A DNA stretch of 7,175 nucleotides from Rhodospirillales bacterium (GTDB lineage: Bacteria > Pseudomonadota > Alphaproteobacteria > Acetobacterales > Acetobacteraceae): assembly GCA_903644035.1 (NCBI GenBank), contig CAHJXG010000463.1, positions 1-7,175 of the forward strand, in the 5' to 3' direction. Each line of letters starts with the position of its first letter. The first letter of the stretch is position 1. The translations under genes were made by a program, and so were the position numbers. This document shows positions 1 through 6,872 of this stretch, one piece after another. The notes beneath the pieces were generated by a model. The model saw only the letters and a program-made list of their open reading frames with translations. It had not been told where the DNA came from and did no database searches.

Positions 1-130
1 CCGCCCGCGGCAGCCCGCGCGCCGCCGCCCAGCGGCCGTTGCCGTCCATGATGACCGCGATGTGCTGCGGCGGCGCGGGTCCGGCCGGCCCGGGCGCAAG
101 CGGCTTCAAGTCCGGATTGCCCAGCGCCAT
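1..130 (-). CDS. uppS: Isoprenyl (undecaprenyl) diphosphate synthase, N-terminal part, truncated by the window edge
   Basis: UppS condenses isopentenyl diphosphate units onto farnesyl diphosphate in cis to make undecaprenyl diphosphate, the lipid carrier for peptidoglycan and other envelope polymers; it is a cytosolic enzyme acting at the membrane. Only the first 43 codons are present, and the gene runs off the left edge. The hallmark cis-prenyltransferase motif [13 protein letters not shown] is visible at residues 23-35. Its Asp29 corresponds to the Mg-binding catalytic Asp (Asp26 in E. coli). About 22 Pro/Ala/Gly-rich residues precede it, a normal length for the variable N-terminus. The ATG lies 4 bp after the frr stop, with a weak AGG-type ribosome site inside the end of frr, so translation is probably coupled to frr. 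The family identity is near certain from the motif; the exact product chain length is assumed from the family. Confidence 0.95.
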   Translation of the reverse strand, partial: MALGNPDLKPLAPGPAGPAPPQHIAVIMDGNGRWAAARGLPRA

Positions 131-134
131 GCCG

Positions 135-701
135 TCAAACCTGCCGGATTTCCCGGTCCTTGTCGGACAGAGACTCGTCGATGCGCCGGATGTAGCCGTC
201 CGTCAGCTTCTGCACCTGGTCGGACCAGTCCTTCATCTCGTCCTCGCCGATCTCGCTCTTCTTCTCGAACGCCTTGATCTGGTCCATGCCGTCCCGCCGC
301 ACGCCGCGCACCGCGACCCGCGCGCCCTCCGCGTAGCGCCCCGCCGCCTTTGCCAGCTCGCCGCGCCGCTCCGCCGTGAGCTGCGGGATCGGCACCCGCA
401 CCACCTGCCCGTCCGAGCCGGGATTGAGACCCAGCCCGCTGTCGCGGATCGCGCGCTCCACGGCGCCGACCAGGGTGCGGTCCCAGACCTGGACGGTGAT
501 CATCCGCGGCTCCGGCACGCCGATGGTGCCGACCTGGGTGATCGGCACCTCCGTGCCATACGCCTCGACCTTGACGGGTTCCAGCAGCGCCGGGCTGGCG
601 CGCCCGGTACGGAGGCCCCCGAAGTCGCGGCGCAGGGTCTCCAGCGCGCCGTCCATCCGGCGCGTCAGGTCGGTCTTGAGGGCAGTCAGGTCGGCGGGCA
701 C
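135..701 (-). CDS. frr: Ribosome recycling factor (RRF)
   Basis: RRF acts with EF-G in the cytosol to split post-termination ribosomes so that subunits can be reused. The protein is 188 aa, against about 185 for the family. Visible landmarks are LRTGRASP (30-37) and VEAYGT (45-50) at the entry to the beta-barrel domain [20 protein letters not shown] (92-109), and the basic helix [10 protein letters not shown] (129-138) that contacts 23S rRNA. The C-terminal helix includes DQVQKLTD (161-168). The start is GTG, chosen because GGGGAG lies 6 nt upstream and because residues 2-10 align with the usual RRF N-terminus. It lies 22 bp after pyrH and 4 bp before uppS, so the three genes are very likely one transcript. 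No residue expected for the family is obviously missing. Confidence 0.97.
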   Translation of the reverse strand: MPADLTALKTDLTRRMDGALETLRRDFGGLRTGRASPALLEPVKVEAYGTEVPITQVGTIGVPEPRMITVQVWDRTLVGAVERAIRDSGLGLNPGSDGQVVRVPIPQLTAERRGELAKAAGRYAEGARVAVRGVRRDGMDQIKAFEKKSEIGEDEMKDWSDQVQKLTDGYIRRIDESLSDKDREIRQV

Positions 702-707
702 AACGGT

Positions 708-713
708 CTCCCC
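708..713 (-). promoter_or_regulatory. Ribosome binding site deciding the GTG start of frr
   Basis: Reading on the minus strand, GGGGAG is followed by six bases and then GTG. No ATG gives a full-length RRF N-terminus, so this site supports the GTG at 701-699 as the true start. It lies in the 22-bp gap between pyrH and frr. Confidence 0.7.
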
Positions 714-723
714 GGGTTGGACG

Positions 724-1449
724 TCAATGCGGCTCGATGATGCGGGTGAAACGACCCTCGCCGCGCATCACCTGGGCGAACGCGCCGGGCGCATGGATGT
801 TGAACACGATGATCGGCAGGCCGTTCTCCCGCGCCAGGCTGATGCCCGCCGCGTCCATCACGCCGAGGTCGCGGGACAGCACGTCAAGATATGTCAGCTG
901 GTCGTACCGCTCGGCGTCCGGCACCTTGCGCGGGTCGGCGGAATACACGCCGTCCACCTGGGTGCCCTTCAGCAGCAGATCGCAGTTCATCTCCGCCGCG
1001 CGCAAGGCGGCCGCCGTGTCGGTCGTGAAGAACGGGTTGCCGGTGCCGGCCGCGAAGATCACGACCCGGCCCTTTTCCATGTGCCGCTCCGCCCGGCGCC
1101 GGACGTAGGGCTCGCACACGCTGCTCATCGGGATGGCGGACTGCACGCGGGTCGGGATGCCGCGCCGCTCCAGCGCGCTCTGCATGCCGAGCGCGTTCAT
1201 CACCGTCGCCAACATGCCCATGTAGTCGGCCTGCGCCCGGTCCATGCCGCCCGCCGCCGCGGAGATGCCGCGGAAGATGTTGCCGCCGCCGATCACCAGG
1301 CAGACCTGCACGCCCATCTGCACGACATCGCCCACATCGGTCGCGATGCGCACCAGGGTGTCGGTGTCCAGCCCGTAGTCCCGCCGTCCCATCAGCGCCT
1401 CCCCGGACACTTTCAGCAGGACGCGCTTGTGGGTCGGTTGATCTGGCAT
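724..1449 (-). CDS. pyrH: Uridylate kinase (UMP kinase)
   Basis: PyrH phosphorylates UMP to UDP with ATP, an essential step of pyrimidine nucleotide synthesis in the cytosol. It belongs to the amino-acid-kinase fold and is unrelated to eukaryotic UMP/CMP kinases; bacterial enzymes are hexamers controlled by GTP (activator) and UTP (inhibitor). At 241 aa it matches the E. coli length. Motifs seen are LKVSGEAL (12-19) with the catalytic lysine, [10 protein letters not shown] (52-61), [12 protein letters not shown] (75-86) lining the UMP pocket, the kinase signature [13 protein letters not shown] (135-147), and [15 protein letters not shown] (161-175) at the nucleotide site. The ATG is preceded by GGAAGGA with 4 nt spacing. 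It follows tsf after 97 bp, a gap that contains a strong hairpin, and precedes frr by 22 bp, the conserved bacterial order. Nothing is abnormal in the protein. Confidence 0.98.
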   Translation of the reverse strand: MPDQPTHKRVLLKVSGEALMGRRDYGLDTDTLVRIATDVGDVVQMGVQVCLVIGGGNIFRGISAAAGGMDRAQADYMGMLATVMNALGMQSALERRGIPTRVQSAIPMSSVCEPYVRRRAERHMEKGRVVIFAAGTGNPFFTTDTAAALRAAEMNCDLLLKGTQVDGVYSADPRKVPDAERYDQLTYLDVLSRDLGVMDAAGISLARENGLPIIVFNIHAPGAFAQVMRGEGRFTRIIEPH

Positions 1450-1454
1450 GGAAT

Positions 1455-1460
1455 CCTTCC
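1455..1460 (-). promoter_or_regulatory. pyrH ribosome binding site
   Basis: On the minus strand GGAAGG, followed by ATTCC, precedes the pyrH ATG. It sits directly after the outer GGCCCC strand of the hairpin in the tsf-pyrH gap, so folding of that element would place a stable helix at the edge of the ribosome site. Confidence 0.7.
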
Positions 1461-1528
1461 GGGGCCGGGCGGCGGCACGCTAGAGGGTGACGCCGCCCTT
1501 CACAAGTTCAGGCCGCCGGTCCGGCCCC
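1461..1528 (-). promoter_or_regulatory. GC-rich nested hairpin in the tsf-pyrH gap
   Basis: On the minus-strand RNA, GGGCGGCG (1498-1491) is perfectly complementary to CGCCGCCC (1474-1467), with a 16-nt loop in which CAC (1489-1487) can pair with GUG (1478-1476). Directly outside it, GGGGCC (1528-1523) can pair with GGCCCC (1466-1461), enclosing a further unpaired stretch. No run of U follows, so it does not look like an intrinsic terminator. It ends exactly where the pyrH Shine-Dalgarno begins. It could be a 5' leader hairpin of pyrH, a processing or RNA-stability element separating rpsB-tsf from pyrH-frr, or a chance product of high GC content. The pairing is read directly; any function is inference. 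Confidence 0.45.
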
Positions 1529-1546
1529 ATCACACGGCAAGTGCGG

Positions 1547-2494
1547 CTACTCCGCGGGGGGCGTCGCCGGCGACTCGGGCGGCGTGATGCCGGCGGCGGC
1601 GGCGACCTCGGACGCGAAATCCCCGCCGGTCGGCTTGTCGATCCCCTCGCCCAGCTGGAAGCGCGCGAAGCCGGACAGCGTGGCGCCGGCCTTCTTCACC
1701 ACCGCGCGCACCCGGCTCTCGCCGTCATGCACCCAGACCTGCTCCAGCAGCACGACCTCCTCGTAGTACTTGCGGATCCGCCCCTCCACCATCTTCTCGA
1801 TGATGGCGTCGGGCTTGCCGGACTGCCGCGCCTGCTCGGTCAGCACCGCCTTCTCCCGCTCCAGCGCCGCCGGGTCCACCGCGTCCACGTCGAGCGCGTC
1901 GGGCCGGACGGCGGCCACGTGCATGCCGATCTGGCGGCCGAGGGTCTCCAGGGCCTCCATCTCGCTGCCGCTCTCAATCGCGACCAGCACGCCGATCTTG
2001 CCGAGGCCCGGCTTCAACGTGTTGTGCACGTAGGTCGCGACGACGCCCTGCGGCACCGTCAGCACCTTGGCCCGGCGCAGCGCCATGTTCTCGCCGATCG
2101 TCGCCACGAGGTGCGTCAGCTCCTCCGCCACCGTACGCCCGGTGCCGGGGAACGGCGCGGCGCGGATCACCTCCACGTCGTCGCCGACCTCAAGCGCGAT
2201 CTGCGCCACCGCGGCGACCAGCGCCTGGAACGTCTCGTTGCGGGCGACGAAGTCGGTCTCGGCGTTGACCTCGACCATCGCCGCCTTGTTCGCCATGCTC
2301 GCCACGCCGACCAGGCCCTCGGCCGCAACCCGGCCGCTCTTCTTCGCCGCAGCCGACAGGCCCTTCTTGCGCAGCCAGTCGAACGCCGCCTCGGCGTCGC
2401 CGCCGGATTCCGTCAGCGCCCGCTTGCAGTCCATCATGCCCGCGCCGGTCTTCTCGCGGAGCGCCTTGACCGCCGCCGCCGTGATCTCAGCCAT
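1547..2494 (-). CDS. tsf: Translation elongation factor Ts
   Basis: EF-Ts is the guanine nucleotide exchange factor that reloads EF-Tu with GTP during protein synthesis. The product is 315 aa, longer than the 283 aa of E. coli but usual for alphaproteobacteria. The N-terminal UBA-like domain carries [19 protein letters not shown] (9-27). The key EF-Tu-contacting motif TDFVARNE is at 80-87, where the Asp and Phe insert near the nucleotide site of EF-Tu. The core subdomains follow, and a charged helical segment (about 210-255, with [20 protein letters not shown]) matches the coiled-coil insertion. The tail after about residue 300 is Ala/Pro-rich and probably disordered. The ATG has a textbook AAGGAGG 7 nt upstream, and this site overlaps the rpsB stop codon only 12 bp away, implying coupled translation with S2. 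Identification is secure. Confidence 0.98.
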   Translation of the reverse strand: MAEITAAAVKALREKTGAGMMDCKRALTESGGDAEAAFDWLRKKGLSAAAKKSGRVAAEGLVGVASMANKAAMVEVNAETDFVARNETFQALVAAVAQIALEVGDDVEVIRAAPFPGTGRTVAEELTHLVATIGENMALRRAKVLTVPQGVVATYVHNTLKPGLGKIGVLVAIESGSEMEALETLGRQIGMHVAAVRPDALDVDAVDPAALEREKAVLTEQARQSGKPDAIIEKMVEGRIRKYYEEVVLLEQVWVHDGESRVRAVVKKAGATLSGFARFQLGEGIDKPTGGDFASEVAAAAGITPPESPATPPAE

Positions 2495-2501
2495 CCCAAA
2501 C

Positions 2502-2508
2502 CCTCCTT
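2502..2508 (-). promoter_or_regulatory. Consensus Shine-Dalgarno of tsf overlapping the rpsB stop codon
   Basis: The minus strand reads TAAGGAGGG: the TAA stop of rpsB (2509-2507) runs straight into AAGGAGG (2508-2502), followed by seven bases and the tsf ATG at 2494. This is the closest match to the anti-SD in the window. Ribosomes finishing S2 stop on the tsf ribosome site, favouring re-initiation and near-stoichiometric linkage of the two products. Confidence 0.85.
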
Positions 2509-3292
2509 ACGCCGCCGGCTGCTCGGCCGGAGCAGGCTCCGGCATCGGCAGCGCCTCCGGCGGCAGCTCCTCGGCCGCACCCAGGTCACGGCCGCTCGCC
2601 ACCATCTCGGCGCTGATGCCGTCCAGCACGGCGCCGGCGATCAGGTCGCAGTACATGGTGATCGCCCGGATCGCGTCGTCGTTGCCGGGGATCGGGTACG
2701 TCACGCCCTGCGGGTCCGAGTTGCTGTCCAGCACGGCCACCACGGGGATGCCGAGCTTGTTGGCCTCCTCGACCGCGAGCTTCTCCTTGTTCGTGTCGAT
2801 GATGAACAGGATGTCCGGCAGGCCGCCCATGTCCTTGATGCCGCCCAGCGCGCGCTCCAGCTTCTCCTGGTCGCGCGTGATGTCCAGCACCTCCTTCTTG
2901 GTGAGGCCCTGCACGTCGCCGCCCAGCATCTCCTCGATCTGGCGCAGGCGCTTGATGCTGCCGGTGATGGTCTTCCAGTTGGTCAGCATGCCCCCGAGCC
3001 AGCGGTGGTTCACGTAGTACTGGCCGCAGCGCTTGGCGCTGTCCGCCACGTACTCGGCCGCCGCGCGCTTGGTGCCGACGAACAGCACGCGCCCGCCCGC
3101 CGCCGTCACGTCGCGGACCGCCTTGAGCGCCCGGTCCAGCATCGGCACGGTCTGCTGCAGGTCGATGATGTGGACCTGGTTGCGGACGCCGAAGATATAT
3201 GGCGACATGCGCGGGTTCCAGCGCCGGGTGTGGTGGCCGAAGTGCACGCCGGCTTCAAGGAGCTGGCGCAGGGTGAAATCGGGCATCGCCAT
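2507..3292 (-). CDS. rpsB: 30S ribosomal protein S2
   Basis: S2 is a late-assembling protein of the small ribosomal subunit that binds 16S rRNA near S1 and the mRNA exit region. The product is 261 aa, against 241 in E. coli. Family landmarks are [19 protein letters not shown] (11-29), FVGTKRAA (71-78), [13 protein letters not shown] (97-109), the helical hairpin region about 112-152, [18 protein letters not shown] (160-177) and [12 protein letters not shown] (200-211). The last 20 or so residues are Pro/Glu/Ala-rich and probably flexible, as in other alphaproteobacteria. Two ATGs are possible, at 3292 and 3286; the first is preferred because AAAGGA lies 9 nt upstream and MAxPDF is the common alphaproteobacterial start. 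It is followed by tsf after 12 bp. Its Shine-Dalgarno can be fully sequestered by the leader structure described separately, which suggests translational feedback by S2 (inference; S2 autoregulation of rpsB-tsf is known in E. coli). Confidence 0.98.
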   Translation of the reverse strand: MAMPDFTLRQLLEAGVHFGHHTRRWNPRMSPYIFGVRNQVHIIDLQQTVPMLDRALKAVRDVTAAGGRVLFVGTKRAAAEYVADSAKRCGQYYVNHRWLGGMLTNWKTITGSIKRLRQIEEMLGGDVQGLTKKEVLDITRDQEKLERALGGIKDMGGLPDILFIIDTNKEKLAVEEANKLGIPVVAVLDSNSDPQGVTYPIPGNDDAIRAITMYCDLIAGAVLDGISAEMVASGRDLGAAEELPPEALPMPEPAPAEQPAA

Positions 3293-3293
3293 G

Positions 3294-3387
3294 AGGGCGC
3301 GTCCTTTCCAGTGATCCGGTTGATCCTCCGCGGGGCCAGGCCATGCGGCACCGGAACCTGGGGATCAACCCCCGGGAAAGGCGCCCC
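3294..3387 (-). promoter_or_regulatory. Candidate S2 autoregulatory leader hairpin sequestering the rpsB Shine-Dalgarno
   Basis: On the minus-strand RNA three colinear helices nest on one axis. GGGGCG (3387-3382) pairs with CGCCCU (3299-3294), including one G-U pair. CCUUUCC (3381-3375) pairs with GGAAAGG (3309-3303), which contains the rpsB Shine-Dalgarno. GGUUGAUCC (3370-3362) pairs perfectly over 9 bp with GGAUCAACC (3326-3318). The apical region folds into CCAGG-UU-CC (3361-3353) against GG-CCUGG (3342-3336) with a 10-nt loop. The internal loop between helices two and three is 4 nt on one side and 8 nt (GGAUCACU) on the other; a 3-nt bulge (ACG) separates helices one and two. The structure ends 1 nt before the AUG. 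All complementarities were checked base by base. The regulatory role is inferred from position and from known S2 feedback on rpsB in E. coli; it was not recognised as a described alphaproteobacterial motif. Confidence 0.6.
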
Positions 3388-3395
3388 GCGTGTGA

Positions 3396-3401
3396 ATTAT
3401 C
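3396..3401 (-). promoter_or_regulatory. Possible -10 element of an rpsB promoter
   Basis: GATAAT on the minus strand matches five of six bases of TATAAT and is one of few AT-rich spots in this GC-rich gap. A start 6-8 nt downstream would begin the RNA at about 3388-3390, almost exactly where the leader helix begins, giving a leader of roughly 97 nt. No good -35 hexamer lies 16-18 bp upstream (the sequence there is CTCCCG-like). An alternative pair, TTGCCA at 3452-3447 with CATATC at 3429-3424 (17-bp spacer), has a better -35 and a poorer -10. A growth-regulated ribosomal protein promoter is expected here, but the exact site is uncertain. Confidence 0.3.
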
Positions 3402-3455
3402 CGCGACGGTCGCAGACGCGGGAGATATGGTGGATCACGACCGGGTTGGCAAGCG

Positions 3456-6400
3456 TCAAACCTCCTCGACCCGCTCCACCCCCGGCACGATCTTGAGCGC
3501 CTGCGCCAGCCGCGGCGTCACCTGGTAGCCGCCGGGGATGGTGATCTCCACCGCCTGCGCGTCGTCGATGCGCGGCACCAGCGTGACCCGGCCGCGGCCC
3601 TGGCCCTCCCGGGACAGCAGCGCGCGGATGTGCGGCACCGCCTCCGTCCGGTCGAGCCAGATGCGCATCCCCGCGCCCGCGTCGCTTGCCGCCTGCTCCA
3701 GCGACACGCAGTCGGAGGCGGTGACGCGCAGGCTGTCGCCCTCCAGCCGGAGGTCCACGCCCATCAGCACGGCATTCCCGGCCTTGAGGATGTCGCGCGC
3801 GCTGCCCAGCACCTCGCTGAACACCGTCACCTCGTAGCTGCCGCCCTGGTCCGACAGGCGGATCCAGGCCATGCGGCTGCCGGTGCGCGTCGTGCGCTCC
3901 TTGGACGCCACGACGCAGCCGGCCATGCGGATGCGGCCGGCGCCGGACTGGGCGCGCGCCTCCATCTGGCTGGACGGCACCACGCCGAGGCGCCTTAGCA
4001 GCGGGCCGTAGCTGTCGAGCGGATGGGCCGTCAGGTGGAAGCCCACCGCCTCCGCCTCGTAGCCCAGGCGCTCCATGGGCGGCCAGTCCGGCATGGGCGG
4101 CAGCCGCAGCGGCTCGGGCGTCGGGCCGCCGCCGAACAGCCCGGCCTGGCCGGTCTCCGTCTCCTCCGCCTGGGCCTGGGCGCGGCGCATGATCGTCTCG
4201 GCCGCGGTGAACATCTGGGCGCGGTTGGGCGCGATGCTGTCAAAGGCGCCGGCGCGCGCCAGGTTCTCAAGCTGCCCCTTGCTGAGCGGGCGCGGATCGA
4301 CGCGGGCGGCGAAATCGGCCGAGTCGGCGAAGGGGCGGTCGCCGCGGGCGGCAGCCAGGGACTGCATGGCGGCGAAGCCGATGCGCTTCACCGCGGCGAG
4401 CGCATAGCGGATCGCCTCCGTCCCGTCCTCCCCGATCTCCACGCGGAACTCGGCGCCGGAGCGGTTGATGTCGGGCGGCAGCACGCGGACGCCGGTGCGC
4501 TCGGCCTCCTGGCGGAGAGCGGCGATCTTGTCGGTGTTGCTGATCGCGAGGTTCATGCAGGCGGCGAGGAAGGCGGCCGGGTGGTTCGCCTTGAGCCACG
4601 CCGTCTGGTAGGACACCAGGGCATAGGCGGCGGCATGGCTCTTGTTGAAGCCGTAATCCGCGAACTTCGCCATGAGGTCGAACACCTCCGTCGCCTTCGC
4701 GGCGGGGATGCCGCGGGCGGTGGCGCCGTCGGTGAAGATCTTGCGCTGCTGCTCCATCTCCGCGCGGATCTTCTTGCCCATGGCGCGCCGCAGCAGGTCG
4801 GCACCGCCCAGGCTGTAGCCGGCCATGGTCTGCGCGATCTGCATGACCTGCTCCTGGTACACGATGATCCCGTAGGTTTCGGCCAGGATGTCCCGCACCT
4901 CGGGGTGCGGCGCCTCCCAGGCCTTGCCGTGCTTGCGCAGGCAGTACTCCGGGATGTTCGCCATGGGGCCGGGGCGGTAGAGCGCGCCGACCGCGATCAG
5001 GTCCTCGAACCGGTCCGGGCGCATCTGCCGCAGCGCGTCGCGCATCCCCTGGGACTCGAACTGGAACACGCCCCCGCCGTCGCCGCGGGACAGCATCTCG
5101 TAGGTCTTCGGGTCGTCGAGCGCCAGGCGGTCGAGATCGACCGGCACGCCCAGCCCGTGCAGGATCGCCACCGCCTGCTGCAGGATGGTCAGCGTCGTGA
5201 GGCCCAGGAAGTCGAACTTCACGAGGCCCGCCTGCTCCACGTATTTCATGGAGTACTGCGTCACCAGCGTGTCCGCCTTGGGGTCGCGATACAGCGGCAC
5301 CAGGTCGATCAGCGGCCGGTCGCCGATCACCAGCCCGGCGGCGTGCGTGCTGGCGTGGCGGTACAGCCCCTCCAGCTGCAATGCCACCTCCAGCAGGCGG
5401 CGCACGCTCTCGTCGCCGTCGCGCATCTCCTGCAGGCGCTTCTCGCCCTCGATGGCCTGGGACAGGGTGACGGGCTTGGCCGGGTTGTTGGGGATCAGCT
5501 CGGCCACGCGGTTCACCTGGCCGAACGGCAGGCCCAGCACGCGGCCCACGTCGCGCACCGCCGCCCGCGCCTGCAACTTCCCGAACGTGATGATCTGCGC
5601 CACCCGGTCGGCGCCGTACTCGCGGCGCACGTAGTCGATCACCTCGTCCCGGCGGTCCTGGCAGAAGTCGATGTCGAAGTCCGGCATCGACACACGTTCG
5701 GGATTCAGGAAGCGTTCAAACAACAATCCCCAGCGCAGCGGGTCGAGGTCGGTGATGGTGAGCGCCCAGGCCGCGACCGACCCGGCGCCCGAGCCGCGGC
5801 CCGGTCCCACCGGGATGCCCTGCCCCTTCGCCCACTGGATGAAGTCGGCGACGATCAGGAAGTAGCCGGGGAAGCCCATGCCGGCGATGACGCCCAGCTC
5901 GTACTCCAGCCGCTCGGCATACACCGCCCGGGTGGCCGGATCGGCCTCGAGCGCGTCCATGCGGCGCACCAGGCCCTCCTGCGCCATGGCGCGCACGGTC
6001 TCGTCCTCGGTCTGGCCGGGCCGCACCTTGGGGCACATCGGCAGCAGCGGCTTGCGCGTCTCCGCCATGACGGCGCAGCTCCGCGCGACGGCGAGCGTGT
6101 TGTCGCAGGCGTCCGGCAGGTCGCGGAACAGGCGGCGCATGTCGCGCGCCGTCTTGAACCAATGCTCCGGCGTGACCCGGCGGCGCGCGGCCTCGCTGAC
6201 CTGCCGGCCCTCGGCGATGCACAGCAGGGCGTCATGCGCCTCGTGCATCTTGGCCGTCGCGAAGAAGCACTCGTTGGTGGCGACCAAGGGCAGCCGCTGC
6301 TCGTCCGCAAGCTGCAGCAGGCCGGGCTCGATGGCCCGCTCAACCGACAAGCCATGCCGGTGCAGCTCCACCAGGCAGCGGCCGGGGAACGCCTCGGACA

Positions 6401-6872
6401 AAAGCGCCAGCAGCTTGCCGGCGTCGGGCTTGCGCCCCTCGGCCAACATGCGCCCAATCGGGCCACGGGTGCCGCCGGTCAGCAGCACCAAGCCCTCGGC
6501 GTGGTCCAGCAGGGTCTGGAGCGGCAGTTGCGGGTCGGCCGGGTCGCCCTGCATGAAGCCCTGTGACGACAGCCGCTGCAGGTTCGCCAGCCCCGCCGCG
6601 TCCTGCGCCAGCACCACGACCGGATCGGGCGCCAGACGCGGGTTCTCCGCCCGGGTGAGCGAGACCTGGCAGCCGATGATCGGCTGCACGCCGCGGGCGG
6701 CGCAGGCCTGGCTGAACTCCAGCGCCCCGAACAGGTTGCCGGTGTCGGTGATCGCCACCGCCGGCATCTTGGCATCCTGCGCCGCGGCGGCGATCTTGTC
6801 GGCTCTGATCGCCCCCTCGCTCAGCGAGTAGGCGGAGTGGACCCGCAGGTGGACGAAATCAGCGTGCGGCAT
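3456..6872 (-). CDS. dnaE: DNA polymerase III alpha subunit (replicative, DnaE1 type)
   Basis: DnaE is the 5'-3' polymerase of the replisome. At 1138 aa it fits DnaE1. The N-terminal PHP domain (about 5-280) begins HLRVHSAYS and includes AITDTGNLFG (40-49). The palm holds GPGRGSGAGS (357-366) and PDFDIDF (397-403), giving catalytic Asp400 and Asp402, with the third acidic residue Asp554 in VKFDFLGL; these match E. coli 401, 403 and 555. The fingers include YQEQVMQIAQTMAGYS (672-687) and GFNKSHAAAYALVSYQTAWL (741-760). A clamp-binding motif QAGLF is at 909-913, followed by an OB fold (about 978-1060) and a C-terminal domain. The PHP metal ligands are largely replaced, so proofreading presumably comes from a separate DnaQ epsilon. 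The start is the ATG 5 nt after GAGGAG; its A is the last base of the lolD TGA. A TTG one codon earlier is too close to the SD. The DnaE2 alternative is disfavoured by the clamp motif, length and context. Confidence 0.98.
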   Translation of the reverse strand: MPHADFVHLRVHSAYSLSEGAIRADKIAAAAQDAKMPAVAITDTGNLFGALEFSQACAARGVQPIIGCQVSLTRAENPRLAPDPVVVLAQDAAGLANLQRLSSQGFMQGDPADPQLPLQTLLDHAEGLVLLTGGTRGPIGRMLAEGRKPDAGKLLALLSEAFPGRCLVELHRHGLSVERAIEPGLLQLADEQRLPLVATNECFFATAKMHEAHDALLCIAEGRQVSEAARRRVTPEHWFKTARDMRRLFRDLPDACDNTLAVARSCAVMAETRKPLLPMCPKVRPGQTEDETVRAMAQEGLVRRMDALEADPATRAVYAERLEYELGVIAGMGFPGYFLIVADFIQWAKGQGIPVGPGRGSGAGSVAAWALTITDLDPLRWGLLFERFLNPERVSMPDFDIDFCQDRRDEVIDYVRREYGADRVAQIITFGKLQARAAVRDVGRVLGLPFGQVNRVAELIPNNPAKPVTLSQAIEGEKRLQEMRDGDESVRRLLEVALQLEGLYRHASTHAAGLVIGDRPLIDLVPLYRDPKADTLVTQYSMKYVEQAGLVKFDFLGLTTLTILQQAVAILHGLGVPVDLDRLALDDPKTYEMLSRGDGGGVFQFESQGMRDALRQMRPDRFEDLIAVGALYRPGPMANIPEYCLRKHGKAWEAPHPEVRDILAETYGIIVYQEQVMQIAQTMAGYSLGGADLLRRAMGKKIRAEMEQQRKIFTDGATARGIPAAKATEVFDLMAKFADYGFNKSHAAAYALVSYQTAWLKANHPAAFLAACMNLAISNTDKIAALRQEAERTGVRVLPPDINRSGAEFRVEIGEDGTEAIRYALAAVKRIGFAAMQSLAAARGDRPFADSADFAARVDPRPLSKGQLENLARAGAFDSIAPNRAQMFTAAETIMRRAQAQAEETETGQAGLFGGGPTPEPLRLPPMPDWPPMERLGYEAEAVGFHLTAHPLDSYGPLLRRLGVVPSSQMEARAQSGAGRIRMAGCVVASKERTTRTGSRMAWIRLSDQGGSYEVTVFSEVLGSARDILKAGNAVLMGVDLRLEGDSLRVTASDCVSLEQAASDAGAGMRIWLDRTEAVPHIRALLSREGQGRGRVTLVPRIDDAQAVEITIPGGYQVTPRLAQALKIVPGVERVEEV

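Noticed and set aside
1451..1455. GANTC (CcrM-type methylation site) within the pyrH ribosome site
   Set aside because: A single pentamer of this type is expected by chance and similar ones occur inside genes; no clustering that would suggest cell-cycle control.
1478..1508. Promoter-like pair TTGTGA and TAGCGT upstream of pyrH
   Set aside because: The -10 matches only three of six bases and falls inside the hairpin; not strong enough to call.
376..1587. 403-codon plus-strand frame over frr and pyrH
   Set aside because: Antisense shadow rich in Arg/His/Ala; no domain recognised and it covers two certain genes.
3284..3286. Second in-frame ATG as the rpsB start (MPDFT)
   Set aside because: Its distance to AAAGGA would be 15 nt versus 9 nt for the first ATG, and MAxPDF is the usual alphaproteobacterial S2 start.
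3293..3455. Intrinsic terminator after dnaE
   Set aside because: The hairpins present are not followed by a U run on the minus strand, and the main one overlaps the rpsB ribosome site, which fits a leader better than a terminator.
1487..3496. 669-codon open frame on the plus strand antisense to tsf and rpsB
   Set aside because: Same compositional artefact; it spans two well-identified genes and their leader on the other strand and has no recognisable domain.
4023..6566. 847-codon open frame on the plus strand antisense to dnaE
   Set aside because: The translation is low-complexity His/Arg/Gly/Ala/Val-rich, typical of the antisense of GC-rich codons, and resembles no family; dnaE on the other strand is fully convincing with all catalytic motifs.
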